Assembly: GCA_903913145.1 (NCBI GenBank)
Contig: CAIWKC010000110.1
Span: 1-42,004, forward strand
Length of the DNA: 42,004 nucleotides
Direction of reading: 5' to 3'
Origin: an uncultured Gallionellaceae bacterium
Lineage (GTDB): Bacteria; Pseudomonadota; Gammaproteobacteria; Burkholderiales; Gallionellaceae
The position numbers and the translations under genes are program-made. The notes beneath the pieces were generated by a model, which was not told where the DNA came from, did not search any database, and saw nothing but the letters and a program-made list of their open reading frames with translations. Position 1 is the stretch's first letter, and the number at the start of each line of letters is the position of its first letter. Of this stretch, positions 10,332-17,360 are shown in pieces.

Positions 10332-10391
10332 GATGCGAAGAGATTAAATTAAGGTGCTAAAATCGCACAAAAACACTATTAAGGCAAACCA
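10332..10391. promoter_or_regulatory. Divergent lptD/amgK promoter gap
   Basis: Only 60 bp separate two divergent genes, so both promoters must lie here or in the adjoining coding ends. On the minus strand TTGTGC followed after about 18 bases by TAATCT is a possible lptD promoter; on the plus strand TAAAAT may be a -10 box for amgK. Neither is strong. Confidence 0.3.
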
Positions 10392-11519
10392 ATGCAACGT
10401 CAACAACTATTAACTGATTGGCTTTTCAGCCTTTATCCAAGTGAAAACTTCACCATAGCCCCCGCTTCTGCCGACGCCAGTTTCAGGCGTTACTTCCGCG
10501 CATCATTCTCGGATAAGAGCTTGATTGTTATGGATGCGCCACCACAACATGAAGACTGTAAACCATTTTTGCATGTGGGTAAATTGCTCGCGGAGGCGGG
10601 GGTAAATGTGCCTCTTATTCTGGCGCAGGATTTGGAACAAGGTTTTTTATTGCTTTCGGATTTGGGAACTTCCACCTATCTGCAGGCGTTAAATGAAAAA
10701 AACGCATTTCAATTGTATGCTGACGCAACTGATGCCTTGATCAGGATACAACTTGCATCGCGCGAAAACGAATTGCCTAATTATGATGAAGCATTGCTCC
10801 GGCGCGAATTGGACCTATTTCCGGAATGGTACATTTCCAGACACCTCGGTGTGACGCTCACAAAGAAACAAAGTGAAAATCTGGAAAAAACATTCAAGCG
10901 TATCCTCGAAAATAACTTGGCTCAGCCCCGCGTATATGTGCATCGGGATTATCATTCCAGAAACCTTATGTTAAGTGAACCTAAAGGGCATACCCGTTTC
11001 CCTCAACTTAATCCCCTGATGCAACAACTAGACATTCGACTAAGCACGATGAAGCCGAGCAAATCACCGGTTATCTCGCAAGCGGGCGAGGAAGCGAACG
11101 AGAAACACAATTTGCTATCTTCGCCCGGCATTCTCGATTTCCAGGATGCAGTTTACGGGCCGATTACTTACGACCTTGCTTCGCTTTTTAAAGATGCCTA
11201 TATCAAGTGGGATGAAGAGTTGACCATGGACTGGATCATTCGTTACTGGGAAAAAGCCCGCAATGCCGGGTTGCCAGTACGCGAAGACTTTGGCGAGTTT
11301 TATCGCGACTATGAGCTGATGGGTGTGCAGCGTCACATCAAAGTACTGGGCATCTTCGCACGACTGTATCACCGCGATGGCAAAGATGGATATTTAAAAG
11401 ACATGCCACTGGTGATGAAATACTTGCGCCGTGCATGCGAAAGATATGTTGACCTTAAACCATTGCTAAATCTCTTGATGGAATTAGAACAACAGAAGGA
11501 AGCAAGTGAAAAAGAATGA
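10392..11519 (+). CDS. amgK: N-acetylmuramate/N-acetylglucosamine anomeric kinase with insertion
   Basis: The protein has the aminoglycoside-phosphotransferase kinase fold. AmgK phosphorylates the anomeric hydroxyl of MurNAc or GlcNAc in cell-wall recycling. Residues 184-193 are the catalytic loop HRDYHSRNLM and 247-255 the metal motif ILDFQDAVY. The call rests on these motifs plus the adjacent murU gene. At 375 residues it is longer than the roughly 330-340 usual for the family as I know it, because about 46 residues (198-243) separate the catalytic loop from the DFQ motif, which are normally only a few residues apart. The insert is polar and low in conservation, and the frame stays open throughout. 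Activity is therefore likely but not certain. Confidence 0.85.
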   Translation: MQRQQLLTDWLFSLYPSENFTIAPASADASFRRYFRASFSDKSLIVMDAPPQHEDCKPFLHVGKLLAEAGVNVPLILAQDLEQGFLLLSDLGTSTYLQALNEKNAFQLYADATDALIRIQLASRENELPNYDEALLRRELDLFPEWYISRHLGVTLTKKQSENLEKTFKRILENNLAQPRVYVHRDYHSRNLMLSEPKGHTRFPQLNPLMQQLDIRLSTMKPSKSPVISQAGEEANEKHNLLSSPGILDFQDAVYGPITYDLASLFKDAYIKWDEELTMDWIIRYWEKARNAGLPVREDFGEFYRDYELMGVQRHIKVLGIFARLYHRDGKDGYLKDMPLVMKYLRRACERYVDLKPLLNLLMELEQQKEASEKE

Positions 11520-11597
11520 CAACTTGATGCTACGCATCTCCCCCTTTATCTTTTCCTATCAGGCGGGAGAAAGAACAATCGTGAGAATCGTAAACCC

Positions 11598-12320
11598 ATG
11601 AGGGCAATGATCTTGGCGGCGGGCCGTGGCGAACGCATGCGTCCGCTGACTGACCATATCCCCAAACCTTTGCTGCAAGTTGGTGGAAAGCCTCTCATCG
11701 TGTGGCATATTGAACGGTTAGTGCGTTCAGGCATTGTCGACATTGTGATTAACCATGCTCATCTCGGAGCGCAGATTGAGAAAGCTTTGGGAGATGGCAA
11801 TCTGTTTGGAGCACAAATTAAATATTCGTCCGAAGAAACTGCGCTGGAAACGGCGGGCGGTATCGCTTTCGCTTTGAACCTACTGGGAGAAGAACCTTTC
11901 GCGGTAGTCAATGGTGATGTTTACTGCGAATACGATTTTGAGCGAATTCATCAAATTGCCGCACAGTTGAAACAAACTAGGGACAATGTGCATCTGGTAA
12001 TGGTTAATAATCCAAGCCATCATCCCAAGGGTGATTTTTTGTTGCATGACGGACGCGTGCTGCCAACAGATAATCAACGATCTGCATCTGGCGCCGTGCA
12101 GCTTACTTTCAGCGGGATTGGGATTTATCAACCATCTTTGTTTGCACATATCCAGCGCGGCAGCAAAGCTCCACTTGCCCCACTGTTGCGTGAGCAGATC
12201 GCGCAAGGCAGCGTTAGCGGTGAGCATTGCCAAGGAGTATGGGTCGATGTTGGTACGCCTCAACGCCTTGAGGAACTCGACAAGAGTCTGCGCACGCCCC
12301 AGAATATCGCCCATGTCTGA
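11598..12320 (+). CDS. murU: N-acetylmuramate-1-phosphate uridylyltransferase
   Basis: MurU turns MurNAc-1-phosphate and UTP into UDP-MurNAc, bypassing de novo MurA/MurB synthesis and so fosfomycin inhibition. The 240-residue protein begins with the nucleotidyltransferase signature MILAAGRGERMRPLTDHIPK, followed by GGKPLIVWHIERL, the metal motif VVNGDVYCEYDF and a C-terminal VWVDVGTPQRL. The length fits MurU rather than longer glucose-1-phosphate thymidylyl- or uridylyltransferases. It follows amgK by 78 bases and overlaps pepP by 8. Confidence 0.9.
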   Translation: MRAMILAAGRGERMRPLTDHIPKPLLQVGGKPLIVWHIERLVRSGIVDIVINHAHLGAQIEKALGDGNLFGAQIKYSSEETALETAGGIAFALNLLGEEPFAVVNGDVYCEYDFERIHQIAAQLKQTRDNVHLVMVNNPSHHPKGDFLLHDGRVLPTDNQRSASGAVQLTFSGIGIYQPSLFAHIQRGSKAPLAPLLREQIAQGSVSGEHCQGVWVDVGTPQRLEELDKSLRTPQNIAHV

Positions 12321-13617
12321 AAATTCAATTTACATCGAGCGTCGAACACATCTGCAGAGCAAGATGCAGAAGGGTATTGCCATCATTCCGACCGCACCTG
12401 AAGTTACACGTAATGCGGACGCACATTATGACTATCGTCACGATAGTTATTTCTATTACCTCACTAATTTCAGTGAACCGGAAGCAGTGCTGGTGTTGGT
12501 CGCGGGCGATAAACCGCAAAGCATACTTTTTTGTCGCGAAAAAAATCTGGAGCGGGAAATTTGGGATGGCTTTCGCTATGGGCCGGAGGTCGCTTGCGAA
12601 AGTTTCGGATTTGACGCTGCTTACCCTATTGGCCAGCTGGACGAAAAAATCGTCGAACTGATGGGTAACCAGCCTGTATTGTTCTATCCGGTGGGTGCAA
12701 GTTCAGATTGGGATGCGCGCATTATTAAATCCCGCGAAGCGGTGAAAGCAAAATCACGCAGTGGCGTTAGTGCACCGAAAGAGATTCGTGATGCGCGCGA
12801 GTTGATTAACGATATGCGTTTGATCAAGGATGAACACGAAATTGGCATAATGTGCCGCGCGGCAAAAATTTCCTGCGATGCGCATCGCGGTGCCATGAGC
12901 AGGACACGTCCGGGCATGTTTGAATATGAAATTGAGTCCGAGCTCTTGCATGAGTTTTGTCGCCACGGTGCCCGTCACCCGGCGTATACCAGCATTGTGG
13001 CAGGTGGTGCAAACGCATGCACGTTACATTACGTTGGCAACAGTGCTCGCCTGAATGACGGCGACCTGCTGCTGATTGACGCAGGGTGCGAACTTGATAG
13101 TTATGCCTCAGATATCACGCGCACCTTTCCGGTGAACGGAAAATTCAACCCCGCGCAAAAAATAGTGTACGAAATCGTTCTGGCTGCACAAGCTGCAGCA
13201 ATTAGTGCAGCAAAGCCCGGCAACACTTGGAACATGCCCCATGATGCCGCCTTGCGTGTATTGGCACAAGGATTCATTGACCTTAAAATATGCCAAGGCA
13301 GCGTAGATTCAGTGATCGAGACTGAGAGCTATAAACAATTTTATATGCATCGCACCGGTCACTGGCTTGGTATGGATGTACACGATGTGGGTGAGTATAA
13401 AATTGGCGATCAATGGCGTACTTTCCAAGCGGGTATGGCGCTTACCGTCGAGCCGGGATGTTATATTCGTCCTGCTGACAATGTACCGCGAGAACTTTGG
13501 AATATGGGTATCCGCATTGAAGATGATGTGTTTATCACCGAAAGTGGCAACGAAGTGATCACACATTTTGCGCCAAAAACAGTCAGCGAAATCGAGGAGC
13601 TCATGCGCCATGATTGA
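12313..13617 (+). CDS. pepP: Xaa-Pro aminopeptidase P
   Basis: PepP removes an N-terminal residue preceding proline. The 434-residue enzyme has the aminopeptidase-P N-domain (ERRTHLQSKMQKGIAIIP, and the tyrosine-rich YDYRHDSYFYYLTNFSEPEA) and a C-terminal pita-bread domain with dinuclear metal ligands: Asp in LLIDAGCELDSYASDITRTF, His in HRTGHWLGMDVHDVGEY, Glu in TVEPGCYI and GIRIEDDVFI. I placed the start at the ATG at 12313, which overlaps the end of murU; the frame is open further upstream but those residues lie inside murU and look unlike the family. Confidence 0.95.
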   Translation: MSENSIYIERRTHLQSKMQKGIAIIPTAPEVTRNADAHYDYRHDSYFYYLTNFSEPEAVLVLVAGDKPQSILFCREKNLEREIWDGFRYGPEVACESFGFDAAYPIGQLDEKIVELMGNQPVLFYPVGASSDWDARIIKSREAVKAKSRSGVSAPKEIRDARELINDMRLIKDEHEIGIMCRAAKISCDAHRGAMSRTRPGMFEYEIESELLHEFCRHGARHPAYTSIVAGGANACTLHYVGNSARLNDGDLLLIDAGCELDSYASDITRTFPVNGKFNPAQKIVYEIVLAAQAAAISAAKPGNTWNMPHDAALRVLAQGFIDLKICQGSVDSVIETESYKQFYMHRTGHWLGMDVHDVGEYKIGDQWRTFQAGMALTVEPGCYIRPADNVPRELWNMGIRIEDDVFITESGNEVITHFAPKTVSEIEELMRHD

Positions 13618-14767
13618 ACGCTGTGACATCGCAATTATTGGCGGAGGTCCGGTCGGAACAGCTCTTGCACTCGCGCTTCGCGAAAGCGGTTTAAATATTA
13701 TGGTGTTCGAGGCGCGCAAACCGGAGGAGCAAAATGCCGATCCCCGCGCGTTGGCTATATCCTACGGTAGCCGATTGTTGCTGGACAAGCTTGGCGTATG
13801 GAAGCAAATAGAACAAGTTTCTCCTATCAAAACTATTCATGTTTCGCAAAAAGACACACACGGCTTAACACTGCTGCATGCGGCTGAAATGAAAGTCCCC
13901 GCACTTGGTTATGTGTTGCCTTATCCGGCATTGCAGACTTCGCTCTATCTTTCACTGCAGCGAACTAAGGTTGCTTATCTGGAAGGTGCTTCTGTAAGTA
14001 GTTTGACGAGTGGGACAGCGGGCGCAACACTTGTTTATCAACACGAAGGACGCGAGCACCATCTCGAAACCAGTCTAGCCGTGGTTGCAGACGGTGGAAA
14101 ATTACTGGAAACCTCTCGCCCGTCCAAGGTCAGTGAATACGGGCAGAGTGCAGTTATAGCGCACATTACATGTGCAATGCCTCAAACCGATACTGCTTTC
14201 GAGCGTTTTACCGCGCAAGGTCCTGTTGCATTGTTGCCTTATAAAGAGGGTTACGAAATCGTATGGACAGGCTCGCATACACAAGCTAAAGAAATGCTGA
14301 AATGGGATGACGAGATATTTCTGTCTGAATTGCATCAACACTTTGGCGATGCGGTAGGCGCATTTCTAACTGTTGGAAAACGCAGCAGCTTTCCTCTGCG
14401 CCTAAAGCGGGCTCCGGACACGACACTTCCCCATACCGTATTAATAGGAAACGCGGCACAAACTTTGCATCCGGTAGCAGGACAAGGTTTCAATATGGGT
14501 ATACGAGATGCGTGGGAGTTGGCACGTATTATTTTACGAGCTGAACCTGCTGAACTAGGCATGGCAAAGATGCTAACCCATTACCGGATCGCGCGCTGTG
14601 TTGATCGCAATGCTGGAATAGGTTTTACAGACGGTCTAGTGCGCATTTTTTCTAATGATCTGCCACTGCTCAAGAGCGGAAGGGGATGGGCAATCTCAGC
14701 ATTGGATCGTCTGCAATTTGCAAAAAAATATGTGGCAAAACGCATGATGTTTGGAGCAAATGGTTGA
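13610..14767 (+). CDS. ubiH: FAD-dependent ubiquinone hydroxylase, UbiH type
   Basis: This 385-residue class A flavoprotein monooxygenase most likely hydroxylates a ubiquinone precursor ring. It has the Rossmann motif DIAIIGGGPVGTALALAL, the UbiH/UbiF/COQ6 motif DPRALAISYGS, and the second FAD motif HPVAGQGFNMGIRDAWELA. The ATG at 13610 overlaps pepP by 8 bases. The pepP-ubiH order matches E. coli, which favours UbiH over UbiF or UbiI, but the paralogues differ in regiospecificity and cannot be told apart safely by eye. Confidence 0.85.
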   Translation: MIERCDIAIIGGGPVGTALALALRESGLNIMVFEARKPEEQNADPRALAISYGSRLLLDKLGVWKQIEQVSPIKTIHVSQKDTHGLTLLHAAEMKVPALGYVLPYPALQTSLYLSLQRTKVAYLEGASVSSLTSGTAGATLVYQHEGREHHLETSLAVVADGGKLLETSRPSKVSEYGQSAVIAHITCAMPQTDTAFERFTAQGPVALLPYKEGYEIVWTGSHTQAKEMLKWDDEIFLSELHQHFGDAVGAFLTVGKRSSFPLRLKRAPDTTLPHTVLIGNAAQTLHPVAGQGFNMGIRDAWELARIILRAEPAELGMAKMLTHYRIARCVDRNAGIGFTDGLVRIFSNDLPLLKSGRGWAISALDRLQFAKKYVAKRMMFGANG

Positions 14768-15671
14768 AATGACAGGGTCATCACAACAAGTAAAACTAGC
14801 TATATTATTTGCCGATATAAGCGGTAGCACAGCTTTGTACGACAAATTGGGTGACGCACAAGCGCTAAGTTTGGTGGCTAAGAGTCTGGATATTCTTAGC
14901 TCAGAATTACCCTCACGCGAGGGTGTTCTGATAAAGACCATAGGCGACGAGATCATGTGCTCTTTTCCAACGGCAGGATTGGCATTTGATGCTGCGTGCG
15001 CGATGCAGAGAAACATCGAGATACAGCGCCCCGGTGGCGAACTCCCTATTTACATTCGCATCGGGTTTCACTTTGGTGAGGTCATAAAAGTGGGAGACGA
15101 CTTGTTTGGTGACGCCGTGAATATTGCAGCACGCGTCACTTCAATAACACGTGCCCGACAAATATTGACCACGCAGGCAGTGTTCGATACGTTAACCGCT
15201 AAATCTCGCAACAAAGTACGCCATGTATCTCGGGCTGAATTTCGAGGTAAAGATGAAACAATGGACGTATTTCAAGTAAATTGGGAGGTGGATTCAACGC
15301 TGACCACTCGTATCGGTTTGCCGAAATTCCGCAAACCCACGGAAGCACGGCATGAACTTCTTTTGCGCTATCGCCAACAAATTATCACGATTGATGAACA
15401 GCATAAAAGCATTGTGCTTGGACGTGGAGAAAACTGCAACCTCATTATTCAAAGCAATTTCGCTTCCCGTCAGCATGCCAGTTTAGATTTCAATTTTGGA
15501 AAATTCGTTGTCACAGATCACAGCGCTAATGGAACTTATATCCGCTTTAGCGACAACCAGGTGATTCATATCTCGCAACAGGAGGTTGTTCTACACGGCA
15601 CAGGTATGATCAGTTTGGGGCAGCCATTTAGTGAGAATCCGGTCGATGTAATAGAATATCTCGTTCAGTAA
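14760..15671 (+). CDS. Class III adenylate/guanylate cyclase with C-terminal FHA domain
   Basis: The 303-residue product has two recognisable domains. Residues about 10-180 form a class III nucleotide cyclase: FADISGSTALYDKLGD and KTIGDEIMCSFP hold the two metal aspartates, and GDAVNIAARV is the usual core motif. Residues about 205-303 form an FHA phosphothreonine-binding domain with VLGRGENCNLII, SRQHASLDF and DHSANGTYI. No membrane segment is seen, so it is probably cytosolic. Family knowledge suggests the output is cAMP, but substrate residues cannot be assigned with confidence. The ATG at 14760 overlaps ubiH by 8 bases; TTG at 14751 and ATG at 14769 are alternatives. It ends the amgK-murU-pepP-ubiH run. 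Confidence 0.88.
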   Translation: MVEMTGSSQQVKLAILFADISGSTALYDKLGDAQALSLVAKSLDILSSELPSREGVLIKTIGDEIMCSFPTAGLAFDAACAMQRNIEIQRPGGELPIYIRIGFHFGEVIKVGDDLFGDAVNIAARVTSITRARQILTTQAVFDTLTAKSRNKVRHVSRAEFRGKDETMDVFQVNWEVDSTLTTRIGLPKFRKPTEARHELLLRYRQQIITIDEQHKSIVLGRGENCNLIIQSNFASRQHASLDFNFGKFVVTDHSANGTYIRFSDNQVIHISQQEVVLHGTGMISLGQPFSENPVDVIEYLVQ

Positions 15672-15694
15672 AATTTCCCCGAAATGTCGTATCG

Positions 15695-15770
15695 ATTCAA
15701 TAAATTCAAATAGCCATTTGAATACGCTTCCTGCCATTGCTAAATCTATACTTATTTGAATTCAATAAAT
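15695..15770. repeat. AT-rich direct and inverted repeats before adhesion region
   Basis: The 198-bp gap before the next gene has an 11-bp direct repeat ATTCAATAAAT (15695-15705 and 15760-15770) and an inverted repeat ATTCAAAT-agcc-ATTTGAAT (15704-15723). The second direct copy overlaps a near-palindrome around TTGAATTCAA. These could be regulator-binding sites for the 15870 gene. Confidence 0.35.
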
Positions 15771-15869
15771 AACGCTGAGTTTGATTATGCGCTGGCATAC
15801 AGACTTTGCCTCAACCCGCGACCAAAATGAAACTTGTATTTGAAAGACAATTAATACGAGGGCGGTCAG

Positions 15870-16835
15870 ATGAGAACAAATATTGCTAAAGTTGATGCGT
15901 TTTCTCCTGCAATTAATCCGGAAGTAACAGCTCAATTACTTTTGAAATTGGATATTGAGAAATATCTTGATCAACTCAATCAAACAGTGGCTTTGACGAC
16001 AGACGAACGTCAACATCTTATTGAAATTTTAAATGCACCTGAAGCAGATGGTTTACGACAAAGTAATCAAGAAAAGCAGAAAGATAAGATAGAGCCTCGC
16101 CAATTGAGCGAACTTTTGATCAATCATTCAAAACTTACTCAGCGTGAAAGAGACGCTGTTGTTGAATTTGAGCAACATTCGGATAGAGCTTCATCCGTCG
16201 CTGGTGAATTCTCACTGGGTAATATTCTCGTCGCAAATGGTCAGATCACTCGACCGCAACTTGAGCATGCGTTGCTTCAGCAGACTAAATCGGGGAGATA
16301 TCTAGGCGAAGAATTGATTAAAGCCGGACATGCAAGTTCAGGGCAAATTGAAAATGGTTTATCAATGCAGCGCAAACTTGTTGCCTATGCTCTAGCAGTC
16401 TCGGTTGGTGTTTCGCCGATTATGGCGACTTCTGCCGATGCGGCGCAAACAAGCGCCGCAATGGGAGTCTCCGTTACGGTGGTTGCTCATGCGAAAATGC
16501 AGACCATGTTTCAAGAGACTCAACTCAAAATTACCAAAGACGATATCGCACGCGGCTTCGTCGAGGCTGCGTCAGCTTCCCGGTTTACAGTATCCAGTAA
16601 TAGCCTATCAGGTTATCTTTTGGAATTTTATCCGGTGGGAGAAATTTTTGAATCGGTTCAAATTGGTGGATTGGGAAATCCAGTACATATCGGTGTAGAC
16701 GGGGGTGCCATTGTGCAGCGAGGACAGTTGCTGGCAAATTTCTCGCACGAATTAAGTTTTCGCTTTACGCTTCGTCCCGACGTAATACCGGGCAATTATC
16801 CTTGGCCGTTACAGCTCTCTGTACGAGCGTTGTAA
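15870..16835 (+). CDS. MshEN-like domain fused to signal-like segment and exported beta-rich domain
   Basis: I do not know a named family for the whole 321-residue protein. Residues 114-138 (FSLGNILVANGQITRPQLEH...) and 143-167 (RYLGEELIKAGHASSGQIEN...) are two 25-residue repeats that fit the MshEN pattern (LGxxLxxxGxIxxxxLxxxLxxQ), known in MshE-type ATPases to bind c-di-GMP. A weaker third copy lies at 78-102 (QLSELLINHSKLTQRERDAV). Residues 166-192 (MQRKLVAYALAVSVGVSPIM then ATSADA-AQ) look exactly like a signal peptide with an AxA site, but internal. The remainder (about 195-321) is beta-rich and ends with a hydrophobic strand, a layout seen in fimbrial subunits. The GAGG site at 9 bases supports the ATG at 15870; no ribosome site precedes Met166. 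It converges on the fimbrial operon. Confidence 0.75.
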   Translation: MRTNIAKVDAFSPAINPEVTAQLLLKLDIEKYLDQLNQTVALTTDERQHLIEILNAPEADGLRQSNQEKQKDKIEPRQLSELLINHSKLTQRERDAVVEFEQHSDRASSVAGEFSLGNILVANGQITRPQLEHALLQQTKSGRYLGEELIKAGHASSGQIENGLSMQRKLVAYALAVSVGVSPIMATSADAAQTSAAMGVSVTVVAHAKMQTMFQETQLKITKDDIARGFVEAASASRFTVSSNSLSGYLLEFYPVGEIFESVQIGGLGNPVHIGVDGGAIVQRGQLLANFSHELSFRFTLRPDVIPGNYPWPLQLSVRAL

Positions 16836-16865
16836 CACACAAGTGTGTCGGTGTGACGTACACAA

Positions 16866-17360
16866 TTAAAAGTTTATTATTGTCGTGATGTTATCGGTAT
16901 AAGTGCCAACTGCAACGTCCTGACCGGCAGGGATTTGTCCAAATACGCTCAGCGTAGTACTGCTGTTTTTGTAAACCATCATCGTGCTACTACCACCCGT
17001 ACCATCACCCCAAACTACGTTCCGAGCAGCACTTGTGTAAAGATTGTAGCCCAGTGAATTCCCGCCGCTTCTCATCACCCGTGATACATAGGTCTTACTT
17101 TGACCGCTACTCAAGGTAACCAGTAGGTTTGATCCTCCACCTTGGCAATCAATGCTTATGCTGCCAATTCCATTGTTGTTCGAGAATATGCTAAAAACGT
17201 CATAAGTACCGAAGTCGACTGAAGTAATGGAAGAAATAGTGCATCTGGTAGCCGCAAAAGAGGTGCTTGGCAATGCGATTAACAAAATACTGATTCCTGT
17301 AAGACAATGATTTCTGATTCGGCAGAAAAAATAGATCAAACTGTTCATCATGTTTGTCAT
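16866..17360 (-). CDS. Spore coat U domain fimbrial subunit, probable tip
   Basis: The 164-residue precursor has a signal peptide (ISILLIALPSTSFA-ATRC) and one spore-coat-U domain with a typical end (FGQIPAGQDVAVGTYTDNIT). Two cysteines (in ATRCTISS and SIDCQGG) likely form the domain's disulfide. The ATG at 17360 overlaps the usher stop as ATGA and is preceded by AAAGGAG, so it is preferred over a start six codons upstream. Being last after the usher, it occupies the place of the CsuE-type tip adhesin, but it has one domain, whereas CsuE has two. Confidence 0.85.
   Translation of the reverse strand: MTNMMNSLIYFFCRIRNHCLTGISILLIALPSTSFAATRCTISSITSVDFGTYDVFSIFSNNNGIGSISIDCQGGGSNLLVTLSSGQSKTYVSRVMRSGGNSLGYNLYTSAARNVVWGDGTGGSSTMMVYKNSSTTLSVFGQIPAGQDVAVGTYTDNITTIINF

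Noticed and set aside
12031-12312. Upstream extension of pepP to 12031
   Set aside because: This portion lies inside murU, has no family similarity and pepP has a good start at 12313.
16405-16698. Plus-strand frame of 97 codons inside the MshEN-like gene
   Set aside because: It is an alternative frame of the same stretch, and the 15870 gene has coherent repeats and a signal-like segment that this frame lacks.
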